From IMG/VR virus record IMGVR_UViG_3300009128_000120, positions 1 to 25,111 of that record: DNA of 25,111 nt. The stretch is one strand, 5' to 3'. The notes beneath the pieces were generated by a model. The model was not told where the DNA came from, did not search any database, and saw only the letters and a program-made list of their open reading frames with translations. Numbering within the stretch: the first letter of the stretch is position 1; each line of letters starts with the position of its first letter. This DNA is from a virus. A program made the translations under genes and the position numbers. Below, piece by piece: positions 1-7,024 of this stretch.

Positions 1-308
1 TGGAGTGGCGCAAATACGAAGGCCCTGTAGTGCCCTGGGATGAAGCGCATAAGGACTGCCGTACCAGCCGCATTCTCAACGAACTGCTGTTGCTCTGCGA
101 CCTGTCCAGGCCGGCTTCCTGGGATGCGCTGGTGCGCCTTGGGGAAAAACACGACACGCGATGGGTGGCGACCGGGCGGCGCTGTCCTGATGGACGGCAC
201 TACCACGGCACGGAGGCGGTTTGCATGGCCGCACGCGGAGAGCATTGGCACGCCCTGCGCAACGACCCCGAGGCGCTCGCCGCGGAGATCCTGGAGGTGC
301 TGGCGTGA
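1..308 (+). CDS. Unknown small phage protein, 5' end cut by window edge
   Basis: The frame is open from the first complete codon at position 3, so the gene starts upstream of the window. A GTG at 30 is only an internal candidate, because the residues before it (EWRKYEGPV) read as normal protein. About 101 residues are visible. They include a Leu-rich helix (RILNELLLLCDL), a Cys/His-containing stretch (RRCPDGRHYHGTEAVC) and an acidic C-terminal helix (DPEALAAEILEVLA). I do not recognise a family. The stop TGA at 306-308 overlaps the GTG start of the next gene at 305, so the two are translationally coupled. The gene belongs to a run of short overlapping accessory genes upstream of the packaging genes. 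The reading frame is well supported; the function is unknown. Confidence 0.7.
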   Translation, partial: EWRKYEGPVVPWDEAHKDCRTSRILNELLLLCDLSRPASWDALVRLGEKHDTRWVATGRRCPDGRHYHGTEAVCMAARGEHWHALRNDPEALAAEILEVLA

Positions 309-763
309 CCGACCTGTCCAAGATGACCGCCGAGGAGCGCGAGGCGCTGTTCAAGGAATGGGAGGGGCTATGCGCTGGGGCAGGGGAGGGGCCATGGAGG
401 CAGCACGATCACCCGTATGACTGGGAAGTTCAAATTCCAGATCAGCAGTTCACCATAGAGGTTTCGACGCGACCGGATGCCGCCTTCATCGCCGCCTCCC
501 GCACCGCGATGCCCGCCCTGCTGGCAGAGGTGCGCAGGTTGGAGGCCAGGCTGGCCGCTGTCGAGGCGGTGGCCAGGGAGATGGCCGTGCCTCTCGCCGC
601 GGAGTGTCGATGCGCTGACATCTGTGAGGGAGAGCGCGAGCCGCGCTGCGGCTTTCACGGCGCTTGCGACATCAAGGACGATCCGCGCTGCGACAAGGCT
701 CTTGCCGAAGCCCGACGCCTCGGCCTGCTGGACGAGGAGGGCGAAGACGATGACCAGGGATGA
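305..763 (+). CDS. Ea22-like small phage protein with coiled coil and Cys cluster
   Basis: This is a 152-residue protein starting at GTG 305, chosen because GGAGGT at about 293-298 sits at good spacing. A longer frame from ATG 221 would run inside the previous gene. Residues 58-95 contain FIAASRTAMPALLAEVRRLE followed by a Leu/Val heptad helix, a pattern common in Ead/Ea22-like proteins of phage accessory regions. Residues 101-129 hold six cysteines and a histidine (C101, C103, C107, C116, H119, C121, C129), which could bind metal. The C-terminus is acidic and ends RRLGLLDEEG plus an acidic tail; the GAG GAG GGC codons there serve as the ribosome site of the next gene. The family assignment is by pattern only, and the biochemical role is unknown. 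Confidence 0.72.
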   Translation: MTDLSKMTAEEREALFKEWEGLCAGAGEGPWRQHDHPYDWEVQIPDQQFTIEVSTRPDAAFIAASRTAMPALLAEVRRLEARLAAVEAVAREMAVPLAAECRCADICEGEREPRCGFHGACDIKDDPRCDKALAEARRLGLLDEEGEDDDQG

Positions 764-1106
764 ATGTCGGGAGCTGCTGGCCAAGTCCTATTACTGCGAG
801 TATGCGCGCATGGCGGAACTGGAGACCGCTCTACGGCAGACCGTGGAGAGGCTTGCCGATGTCGAACAGGCGATCATGACGGTGAGTGCGTGGCTTCCAA
901 AGGGATTGCCGGAGTGCGGGGGAATTGAGGGCACGGTGCAGTTCCGAGCGCAGTGGGTAGCAAAGAGGTTGCAGGAGGTGGAGGCAGTAGCGTTGGAGGC
1001 TTTGGTGTTGGCGTGCCAGCCTGTGCGCATGTTCGATGGGAGCGAAGAGGCGTTGTGCGAGAAGTTCCGCCGCCTCGGGCTGCTGGGCGAGGAGGGCACA
1101 CCATGA
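750..1106 (+). CDS. Small coiled-coil phage protein, relative of the preceding gene
   Basis: This is a 118-residue protein from ATG 750, overlapping the end of the previous gene by 14 nt. The start is set by GAGGAGG at about 734-740. Residues 15-45 form a helix (MAELETALRQTVERLADVEQ), followed by a second helix with VEAVALEAL. The C-terminus (FRRLGLLGEEG) matches the C-terminus of the preceding protein (ARRLGLLDEEG), and both share an L-x-x-VEAVA-x-E segment. The two are probably diverged paralogues of the Ea22-like accessory type. The stop TGA at 1104-1106 overlaps the next ATG at 1103. The molecular role is unknown. Confidence 0.68.
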   Translation: MTRDECRELLAKSYYCEYARMAELETALRQTVERLADVEQAIMTVSAWLPKGLPECGGIEGTVQFRAQWVAKRLQEVEAVALEALVLACQPVRMFDGSEEALCEKFRRLGLLGEEGTP

Positions 1107-1363
1107 TCCGCGCCTGCACACAGATGGAGTTGGACCGCGCGAGGGACGCCCTGCTACGCCTGCTAGAGGCCAAGGAGCGCGGCGAGGATTTGACGCACCG
1201 CAGGCACTCTCGGGACCTGCGGGACTATGGAGTTGTGTGGACGCAGTACGAGACGCGGGCGGCTCTGGCGGCTCACCAGTGCATGCTACGGCAGATGTAT
1301 GCCGAGGCTGGCTATCAGCCGGAGGACGTGCCCCCCGTCTACATCGGAGGCGACAAGCCATGA
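1103..1363 (+). CDS. Unknown 86-residue phage protein
   Basis: This 86-residue protein starts at ATG 1103 in an ATGA overlap with the previous stop. GGCGAGGAGG just upstream gives a ribosome site. It is largely helical and charged (ELDRARDALLRLLEAKERGE), followed by an Arg/His-rich stretch and a C-terminus rich in Pro and Tyr (PEDVPPVYIGGDKP). I see no transmembrane segment and no family motif that I recognise. Its stop overlaps the ATG of the next gene at 1360. The first 13 bases around its start (CATGATCCGCGCC) recur at the start of that gene. Confidence 0.62.
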   Translation: MIRACTQMELDRARDALLRLLEAKERGEDLTHRRHSRDLRDYGVVWTQYETRAALAAHQCMLRQMYAEAGYQPEDVPPVYIGGDKP

Positions 1364-1452
1364 TCCGCGCCCTGTACGCCTGCTGCTACCTGCTGGCCTG
1401 GACCGGCCTCGCCCTGGTTGTGAGGTGGAAGGAGAATCGCGATGCAACCTGA
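1360..1452 (+). CDS. 30-residue single-span membrane peptide
   Basis: This short frame encodes 30 residues from ATG 1360, between two genes whose ends it overlaps (previous stop at 1361-1363, next start at 1442). The peptide has a hydrophobic stretch LYACCYLLAWTGLALVV followed by basic and polar RWKENRDAT, the look of a small inner-membrane peptide with a positively charged tail facing the cytoplasm. Small one-span peptides like this are common in phage accessory clusters, with varied or unknown roles. The exact tiling between neighbours supports translation. The size makes it uncertain. Confidence 0.5.
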   Translation: MIRALYACCYLLAWTGLALVVRWKENRDAT

Positions 1453-1780
1453 CCAAAGGCTCATCCCCCGCATCCTATCCCTGCCCATCGAGTGCCGGAG
1501 GGCGCTTTGCGAGCAAGACGGCGCAGGCTGGTGGGTGGATCCCGACGGCAGAGATGTGCTGTCTGCGCGCGCGATACACGATGAGCACGACTGGAAGCTG
1601 CTCGCCGGGGGCTGGGCCTGGTGGCCTGCGGACTCGGCGGCGTGGATGCGGGCGACAGACAGGCGCTGGAAGGTTGAAGTATATCGAGACGGCCTCGTTG
1701 TCTGGGATGTTGCGAAAGGCTCCGGCTTTGGCAGCAGCGCCCCCGAAGCCGCGCTGGCGTACTGGGAGGGTGCAAGGTGA
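1442..1780 (+). CDS. Unknown Trp-rich phage protein
   Basis: This is a 112-residue protein from ATG 1442 with AAGGAG at 1429-1434. It carries repeated tryptophans (GWWVDPDG, DWKLLAGGWAWWP, RRWKVEVYRDGLVVWDV) and ends with APEAALAYWEGAR. The alternation of Trp/Tyr strands with short turns suggests a small beta-rich fold with a C-terminal helix. I do not recognise the family. Its stop overlaps the GTG start of the regulator-like gene at 1777, so they are likely coupled. Confidence 0.65.
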   Translation: MQPDQRLIPRILSLPIECRRALCEQDGAGWWVDPDGRDVLSARAIHDEHDWKLLAGGWAWWPADSAAWMRATDRRWKVEVYRDGLVVWDVAKGSGFGSSAPEAALAYWEGAR

Positions 1781-2415
1781 GCGACCTTCCTCGTCGGTAC
1801 GTGGGCGGTCCTGTCCGTCCTCCTCTCTCGCACCGCCTGGACGGCCGTGACCGGCTGGTGACGCCTGACTGGCACCTGGACGGCGAGGGGGACGTGATTC
1901 TGGTTCTGGAGGGACCTGGGGAGCCTTTGTCGGCGCCTGGGGTCTTGGAGGTGACGGAGGGTCCGCTGTCGGGTTCGTTGTTGGCGGTGGCTTTGGCGCT
2001 GGTGGTCTCGGTGGACGACGTTGGGGACTGCGCTCCGTCGCAGGCGGCGCTGATCCGCCGCTCGGGTCGGTCTCGCCGGACGGTCAAGCGAGCGCTGTCG
2101 TGGCTGGCTGGCAACGACGTTGTGAAGGTGGTGAGCCAGCCGGAGGGGAACCGGTATCTGTTGAACTGGGACCGGCTGGTCGGGCATCTTGCCTCCCCCC
2201 AGTATGACCGGCGTCAGCTTTTGCACGTCATGTTCTTCCGGTTGCCACCGAAGGAGGCAGCGGTGGTGTGGTTGCGTGCGAAGGAGGGCAAGTCTTTCAG
2301 CCAGGTGGGCGAGTGTTTGGGTTTCTCCAAGCAGCACGCCTGCAAGGTGTACCAGAGCGCGGTGGAGCGCATGAGAGGAGAGTTCGATGAAGGTGGTGAA
2401 GGAAGAGAAGCCTGA
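1777..2415 (+). CDS. Two-HTH DNA-binding protein (winged helix plus sigma-region-4-like), candidate small terminase or regulator
   Basis: This 212-residue protein starts at GTG 1777, overlapping the previous stop. Residues about 65-135 resemble an HTH_36-type winged helix: a helix (SLLAVALALVVSV), then PSQAALIRRSGRSRRTVKRA as the recognition unit, then a wing and YLLNWDRL. Residues about 155-202 look like sigma-70 region 4 (LPPKEAAVVWLRAKEGKSFS, then VGECLGFSKQHACKVYQSAV), where FSKQHACKVYQ would be the recognition helix. The N-terminal 60 residues are unassigned. The gene lies two genes before the large terminase, the usual place of the DNA-recognition small terminase, and no other gene here looks like one. 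It could equally be a late-gene transcription factor. DNA binding is well supported; which job it does is inference. Confidence 0.75.
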   Translation: MSDLPRRYVGGPVRPPLSHRLDGRDRLVTPDWHLDGEGDVILVLEGPGEPLSAPGVLEVTEGPLSGSLLAVALALVVSVDDVGDCAPSQAALIRRSGRSRRTVKRALSWLAGNDVVKVVSQPEGNRYLLNWDRLVGHLASPQYDRRQLLHVMFFRLPPKEAAVVWLRAKEGKSFSQVGECLGFSKQHACKVYQSAVERMRGEFDEGGEGREA

Positions 2416-2650
2416 GGAGCTGCACAAGCTCATCGTGAGGGCTCCTGACGGGACGGAGACGGAGGTCACCTCTGTCTGCGTGACCGGTCCTGACGGCATG
2501 GCGGTGCAGTGGAACCCTGCCGCCGCGATGTTCGACGAGGAGCGGGGGATGCTGGCGTATCCTTGCGATGCGCAGGCCTTGTCTCGGATGCGGTTCTGGG
2601 TGGCGTGGTGGGACAACTCCCTGCACGGGCAGCACCTGAAGGAGGTGTAG
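2387..2650 (+). CDS. Unknown 87-residue protein preceding the large terminase
   Basis: This frame starts at ATG 2387 with AGAGGAG at 2374-2380 and overlaps the end of the HTH gene by 29 nt. The 87 residues begin with a charged helix (MKVVKEEKPEELHKLIV), then beta-like stretches (TEVTSVCVTGPDGMAVQWNP) and a Trp-rich end (FWVAWWDNSLHGQHLKEV). No helix-turn-helix is obvious. Its TAG stop at 2648-2650 overlaps the GTG of the terminase at 2650, and its last codons supply the AAGGAGG site for that gene. It could be a packaging accessory factor or a small-terminase component. The function is not determinable from sequence. Confidence 0.65.
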   Translation: MKVVKEEKPEELHKLIVRAPDGTETEVTSVCVTGPDGMAVQWNPAAAMFDEERGMLAYPCDAQALSRMRFWVAWWDNSLHGQHLKEV

Positions 2651-4194
2651 TGCTCGGACAGGCCGCCCAGCGTCAGCAGGTGATGATGCGGTGCGCCGCG
2701 GACTACCGGTACTGGTGCGACCACTTCGTGCGGGTGTTCGACCAGCACAAGAAGCGTGTGGTGCCGTACCGGCCGTGGTCGGAGCAGGCGGAGCTCGACC
2801 TGTTGTGGCCGGAGCACGACAACATCCTGGGTCTGAAGGCTCGGCGCATCGGCTTTTCGTGGTGGGTGCAGACGAGGATGTTCTGGCAGTGGTACTTCGC
2901 CCGTGGGCCGGAGCAGTTCTTGGTGGCGGCGCAGTTGGACGGCACCGTGATGGACATCATCAAGCGGGACGCCAACAGCTTCTACGAGATGCTCTTGCGG
3001 CTGCCCAAGGGCTTGCAGCGGACCTTGTCTGTGCGGAACGCCCACAAGCTGCAGTTCGCGGACACCAAGGCCACCATCTTCGGCTTCAGCGAGAAGTCGG
3101 AGGGAGCCCGGGGCAAGGGTTGCAGCATGGCGTGGCTGACGGAGTACGCCTTCTACAGCCGGCAGGGCAAGTTCTACAGTTCGGTCGAGGCGGCCATCTC
3201 GGAGGCGGGCAAGTGCGTCATCGAGACGACGGTGAACAAGCCTGGGGACGACTACCACCGGGAGGTGGTCAAGGCGACGCAGGGGGATTCGGAGTTCCAC
3301 CTGGCGTTCTTCCCGTGGCACCAGCACGCCCGCTACCGGGCCCGCCGGATGGACAAGGACTTCGAGATGTCCGTGGACGAGCGGGAGTTCGCGGAGAGGT
3401 ACGGCTTGGACGAGCGGCAGGTGCTCTGGTATCGCCGCAAGCGGAAGAAGCACGGAGAGCGCACTCCTGCGGAGTACCCTTCGGACGTAGCGGACGCCTT
3501 CCGCATCGTGAAGGGTGTCTACTTCAAGCCGCACCTGCTGGACCCGGTGGAGGCGGTCCTGATGGCGGGCGAGGAGCTCGTGCTGGAGGAGGCCGCGGTC
3601 GGGGACGTGTACGGGCACGGGCTGGATATCGGCGGCGGTGTAGGTGCGGACGACAGCACGCACTACGTGGTCTCGGCCACGACGAAGCAGGTGGTGTACG
3701 TGAGGGCCACGAACCAGGTGTCCCCCGGCCAGTTCGCGGTGGAGCAGCTGGAGGTGATGCTGCGCTACCCGGGCATCGTGTGCATCGAGGCCTGGCCGGG
3801 ACCCGGCTCGGTGACCCTGGACCGGCTGCGCACGCTGGGCTTCGAGGAGGCCCGGCTGTGGAAATCGGCGCTGGAGAAGGACTGGCAGACGACGGCGCCG
3901 GCGAAGCTGGGGATGTACGAGCTGGTGAAGGACCTCTTGCACCACCAGGTCATCCAGCGGCTGCCTGCGCCGTGCGTGTTGCAGATGCAGGCGATGATCT
4001 GCCCGAAGGTGGCTCCGCAGCATCCGCCCGGAGGCAACGACGACCACCCGGACGGGCTGGGCCTGGCTCACCAGGCGGTCAAGAAGATCCCGTTCGAAGA
4101 GAAGATGACGGCCTCGAAGGAGAGGTCTCGCAACCTGAAGAAGCGCTACGACGCCGCTCGCGCGCGGCGGAAGCAGCTGCCCTGGGAGTTCTGA
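2650..4194 (+). CDS. terL: Terminase large subunit (packaging ATPase and nuclease)
   Basis: This 514-residue motor ATPase pumps phage DNA through the portal and cuts the concatemer. The start GTG 2650 follows AAGGAGG at 2638-2644; the frame extending upstream is a shadow of the previous gene. The Walker A-like motif is KARRIGFSW (63-71), the deviant terminase form with the lysine early. The Walker B-like motif is SMAWLTEYAFY (159-169), with Glu165 as the catalytic carboxylate and Thr in place of the usual Asp. IETTVNKPG (191-199) fits the coupling motif. The RuvC/RNase H-like nuclease runs from LDIGGGVGADDS (325-336, Asp326) through VCIEAWPGPGS (377-387, Glu380) to GGNDDHPDGL (461-470, Asp465/Asp468). 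Length is normal for the family. The portal gene follows one small gene later. The assignment is firm; the packaging strategy cannot be told from this. Confidence 0.95.
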   Translation: MLGQAAQRQQVMMRCAADYRYWCDHFVRVFDQHKKRVVPYRPWSEQAELDLLWPEHDNILGLKARRIGFSWWVQTRMFWQWYFARGPEQFLVAAQLDGTVMDIIKRDANSFYEMLLRLPKGLQRTLSVRNAHKLQFADTKATIFGFSEKSEGARGKGCSMAWLTEYAFYSRQGKFYSSVEAAISEAGKCVIETTVNKPGDDYHREVVKATQGDSEFHLAFFPWHQHARYRARRMDKDFEMSVDEREFAERYGLDERQVLWYRRKRKKHGERTPAEYPSDVADAFRIVKGVYFKPHLLDPVEAVLMAGEELVLEEAAVGDVYGHGLDIGGGVGADDSTHYVVSATTKQVVYVRATNQVSPGQFAVEQLEVMLRYPGIVCIEAWPGPGSVTLDRLRTLGFEEARLWKSALEKDWQTTAPAKLGMYELVKDLLHHQVIQRLPAPCVLQMQAMICPKVAPQHPPGGNDDHPDGLGLAHQAVKKIPFEEKMTASKERSRNLKKRYDAARARRKQLPWEF

Positions 4195-4472
4195 TGGAGA
4201 CCGAAGAGCTGTACGTCCTGATGGAGAGCGAACTTCTCATCGCTGGCCAGGTGTGGGAGGCGCCGGACGGGCAGACCATCATGGTCGAGAGGGTCCTTCA
4301 CACCATGCTCCACTGCAAGGGCAAGGACGAGAAAATCTATTCAGGTGCGAGCGACCTGAAGCATGAGAGGGAGTGGTTCGTCACCGACTGCCGGCTCATC
4401 TGGGATCCTCGCATCGGCAAGCCCCGCTTCGAGCTTGACCCTTCGGACCTTAGCAGGAGGCCTCCAGCATGA
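4194..4472 (+). CDS. Unknown 92-residue protein between terminase and portal
   Basis: This protein starts at ATG 4194, sharing one base with the terminase stop, and its own stop overlaps the portal ATG at 4469. It opens with an acidic helix (METEELYVLMESELLIAG). An apparent small beta domain follows (VWEAPDGQTIMVERVLHTML), then ASDLKHEREWFVTDCRLIWD. No motif is recognised. Its placement inside the packaging cluster, with coupled translation on both sides, suggests co-expression with TerL and portal. Confidence 0.65.
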   Translation: METEELYVLMESELLIAGQVWEAPDGQTIMVERVLHTMLHCKGKDEKIYSGASDLKHEREWFVTDCRLIWDPRIGKPRFELDPSDLSRRPPA

Positions 4473-6079
4473 AGCTCACCGTCTCGGCCGTCAGAAAGAT
4501 CCACCAGCACCACGTCAACTACTGGTCGGAGGGTTGGCGGCTGCAGGAGCTCCAGAGGCTGCACCGGGTGTACATGACCCGGTTCTGGCGGGACCAGGAC
4601 AAGGACGACCAGCTGACGGTGGAGACCTCGGACGCCTACGCCTACATCGAGAGCTACGTGGCCTCGTTGTACGCCCGGAATCCCGCGACGGTGTTCCGTT
4701 CCGGCTTGCGCAGCAAGGGCGACCTGGACAAGGCCGAGGCCTCGGGGAACCACTGGCTGTCGGAGTTCGCCCGCATAGACAGCGAGCGCACGAACCGGCT
4801 CGCGCTGATCTTCCCGTTCGCGGCGGTGAAGCTGTACCCGGTCCCTGACGAGCCGGACGTGTTCCGCCGCATCCGCATGTGCGTCATGATGCCCTGGGAG
4901 GTCATCGTGGACGAGCGGGCCGGCAAGTGGGACGACCAGCGCTGGATGGGCCACTGCTACTGGATGCCGCTGGGCAAGGCCATCGAGGTCTTCGGCCCCA
5001 AGCGCTTCGACGTGTCGAAGGACGAGGACTACTTTGAGCCGGACGAGCACTGGGAGGAGGAGTCTTCCATCGACGAGGACGACCCGGTGGACAAGAAGCT
5101 GTGGGGCAGCATCCAGGTGGTGGAGTTGTACCACGAGGGCCAGGTCTACTTCTGGTCTCCGCAGTACGCGGAGGGCAAGCGCTTCATCGCCACCAACCCG
5201 GTCTCCTTCATCAAGTGGGACGACCGACCGGTGGTACCCATCATCCCGATGTACATGAACTACGACCCCCGGGAGCCGCTGCGGGGATATTCGGCGTTGC
5301 GTCGGATCTACGACCAGCTTCGAGAGAAGAACACGCTGCGCACCTACAAGGCGAGCGGCGTGCGGAAGTCCGCGCGGGTGTACCTGGCCATCAAGGGCAT
5401 CCTGGAGGCCGACGACTGGGCGAACATCCAGACCGGCAAGGACGGGATGTACATCGAGATAGAGCCCCAGAAGCTGAAGGAGGCGGGGGTCAACAGCATC
5501 CACGAGGTGGTGGCCGCGCTGAAGTACGACCAGATGCCCGCGGAGTTGGACCGATACGGCGACGACGTGCAGCGCGACCTGGACAAGGGGTCGGTGCTGG
5601 CGCCGTTCACGCGCGGGGAGGCCACGAAGGCGACCGCGACGGAGGTCAAGGCGCTCGGGTTCTACAGCAGCACGGAGGTGGGTCGCATGGCTCGGGAGCG
5701 GGACGCGTTCCTCGAGCGGCTGGTGGAGACCTACCTGCCCATGCTCGCCTTGTACCTGGAAGAGGACGGCGAGGTGGTGGCCATCAACGGTCGCACGATG
5801 ACCATCCGCCCGGAGGACCTGCTCGGGGATTTCCGCATCTTCGCCAAGGACTCGGCGCGCACCCCGGTCACGGACGAGTCCAAGAAGGCCGAGTACCTGC
5901 AGCTGCTGGAGTTCATGATCGCGATGGGCACCCCTCCCGATGTGCTCAAGCGATACGCGGTGGACCTGTTCGACCTGCCCGAGGACTTCGCCTCGCTGTC
6001 CGCTCCCGCGCCCAAGGGCGAGCCCGGCAGCGCGCCCGCCGTGGCCGGGGGCCAGGTCGTCCAGATGCCTACGAGGTAG
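4469..6079 (+). CDS. Portal (head-tail connector) protein
   Basis: This 536-residue protein follows AGGAGG at 4455-4460. Portals form the dodecameric ring at one capsid vertex through which DNA enters and leaves. Supporting features are its position directly after the terminase block and before scaffold and capsid, its length (T7 gp8 is 536 residues), and its composition. There is an N-terminal helical clip/wing region with SDAYAYIESYVASLYARNPA, typical of podoviral portals. A central beta region follows (VVPIIPMYMNYDPREP, then SALRRIYDQLREKNTLR). A long helical segment contains GSVLAPFTRGEATKATATEV, then the stem/crown helices. Residues 183-208 are very acidic. The last about 25 residues are Pro/Ala/Gly-rich and probably disordered. 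The call rests on context and pattern rather than a single catalytic motif. Confidence 0.85.
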   Translation: MKLTVSAVRKIHQHHVNYWSEGWRLQELQRLHRVYMTRFWRDQDKDDQLTVETSDAYAYIESYVASLYARNPATVFRSGLRSKGDLDKAEASGNHWLSEFARIDSERTNRLALIFPFAAVKLYPVPDEPDVFRRIRMCVMMPWEVIVDERAGKWDDQRWMGHCYWMPLGKAIEVFGPKRFDVSKDEDYFEPDEHWEEESSIDEDDPVDKKLWGSIQVVELYHEGQVYFWSPQYAEGKRFIATNPVSFIKWDDRPVVPIIPMYMNYDPREPLRGYSALRRIYDQLREKNTLRTYKASGVRKSARVYLAIKGILEADDWANIQTGKDGMYIEIEPQKLKEAGVNSIHEVVAALKYDQMPAELDRYGDDVQRDLDKGSVLAPFTRGEATKATATEVKALGFYSSTEVGRMARERDAFLERLVETYLPMLALYLEEDGEVVAINGRTMTIRPEDLLGDFRIFAKDSARTPVTDESKKAEYLQLLEFMIAMGTPPDVLKRYAVDLFDLPEDFASLSAPAPKGEPGSAPAVAGGQVVQMPTR

Positions 6080-6082
6080 CCC

Positions 6083-6541
6083 ATGCCCATGTACGAGTAC
6101 CGGTGCGGTTGCGGGTGGCAGGACGACGAGATCGTCCCTCCGCAGTGCGAGCCGCCGTCGCACATCGAGTGCCCCCATTGCGGCGGGGACGCGAAGCGCC
6201 GCGGGTTCATCGCCATCGCCAGGTGCCCAGGCCTGTGGGCTCCGGTCGGGGAGGTCATTCCCGCGCTGGGCGGCCTGGTCAAGGGATCCCGGGATTTCGA
6301 CCGTCGCATGGAGGAGCGTGGCCTGGTGCGCGCCGAGGACGTGGAAGACCGGGTGGACAGCATCATGTCGAAGAACGAGGACGAGGCGGCGCAGTTCAGG
6401 CGGGACAGCGAGGAGATCCGTCGTCGCACCCGCGAGTACGGCGGCGGCCACGAGGCCGAGGCCAACGCCACCGCCGAGGTCTACAACCCCCATCGCCTGG
6501 AGGCCATGGTCTCCGAAGGCACCATCCCAGCACCGGAGTAG
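6083..6541 (+). CDS. FmdB-type zinc-ribbon protein within the head operon
   Basis: This 152-residue protein starts at ATG 6083; the MPMYEYRCGCGW opening fits the MPxYEYxC signature of FmdB-like zinc ribbons, which favours this start over ATG 6089. Likely metal ligands are Cys8 and Cys10 (spaced CxC instead of the usual CxxC) with Cys30 and Cys33 in CPHCGGDAKRRGF; Cys22 is also available. After residue 45 comes an unrelated helical, charged tail (RRMEERGLVRAEDVEDRVDS). FmdB-like ribbons were named from a transcriptional regulator of formamidase genes, but most members are uncharacterised. Here, between portal and scaffold, a structural or assembly role is as likely as a regulatory one. Zinc binding is well supported; function is open. 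Confidence 0.8.
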   Translation: MPMYEYRCGCGWQDDEIVPPQCEPPSHIECPHCGGDAKRRGFIAIARCPGLWAPVGEVIPALGGLVKGSRDFDRRMEERGLVRAEDVEDRVDSIMSKNEDEAAQFRRDSEEIRRRTREYGGGHEAEANATAEVYNPHRLEAMVSEGTIPAPE

Positions 6542-6544
6542 CAG

Positions 6545-7006
6545 ATGCCAGAGCAGACCCCCAACCCCGAGCAGGAGCTCGACTCCCTGGCCCAGGAGGC
6601 CGACGACCTGACCGCGCAGGCGCGAGGCATGGTCTTGCAGGGCGAGTTCAGCCCGCAGTCGGTGAGCGCCATGCTGGGCGCCCTGAACAAGGTGCTGCCT
6701 CTGTTCGAAGAGGAGCCTGTGGCCGACAAGCAGATCACCCCCGACGTGGTGGCTCGGCTGGAGATGGTGGACGCCGCCGCCCAGGACGCCGGGCTGGAAC
6801 CTCTGGAGCTCTCGGCCTCGGACGACATGGGCCTGGACATGCTGACCGGCCAACTGGAGACTCTGGCGGCCGACCCGGCCTTCAAGCGGTTCCTGAAGTC
6901 GCGGGCGCCGGAAGCCGAAGCTCCCCCACAGCAGGCCGAGGCCCCGGCGCCCGCGGCTCCTGCGGGAGGCGGCGACCTGGACGCCCTGTTCGCAAGTCGT
7001 GTCTGA
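6545..7006 (+). CDS. Acidic helical protein of the head cluster, unknown
   Basis: This 153-residue acidic protein from ATG 6545 lies three bases after the previous stop. It is helical at the start (EQELDSLAQEADDLTAQARG), with mid-regions such as ITPDVVARLEMVDAAAQDAG. It ends in a Pro/Ala-rich linker (residues about 125-145) leading to a short tail, GGGDLDALFASRV, that could be a docking peptide. Its position between portal and scaffold and its composition suggest an assembly or core protein rather than an enzyme. No family is recognised. Confidence 0.68.
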   Translation: MPEQTPNPEQELDSLAQEADDLTAQARGMVLQGEFSPQSVSAMLGALNKVLPLFEEEPVADKQITPDVVARLEMVDAAAQDAGLEPLELSASDDMGLDMLTGQLETLAADPAFKRFLKSRAPEAEAPPQQAEAPAPAAPAGGGDLDALFASRV

Positions 7007-7024
7007 CAACCGAAGGAGAGGGAA

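Noticed and set aside
1190-1217. TTGACGCACCG, similar to the start of the repeated motif
   Set aside because: No TACAG at the required distance and it lies inside a coding frame.
2509-2649. Upstream extension of the terminase frame to ATG 2509
   Set aside because: The extra residues are a shadow of the 87-residue gene. GTG 2650 has an ideal AAGGAGG site and starts just before terminase-like sequence.
3136-3158. CTGACG followed by TACAG in the terminase gene, like the repeated motif
   Set aside because: The spacing is one base longer, the first T is missing, and it lies in the Walker B coding region; chance match.
1339-4071. 910-residue open frame on the minus strand
   Set aside because: Antisense to the terminase, which has clear motifs. 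The frame is rich in Arg/His/Leu/Val and has no recognisable domain.
4337-7009. 890-residue open frame on the minus strand
   Set aside because: Antisense to portal, zinc-ribbon and acidic-protein genes; shadow composition.
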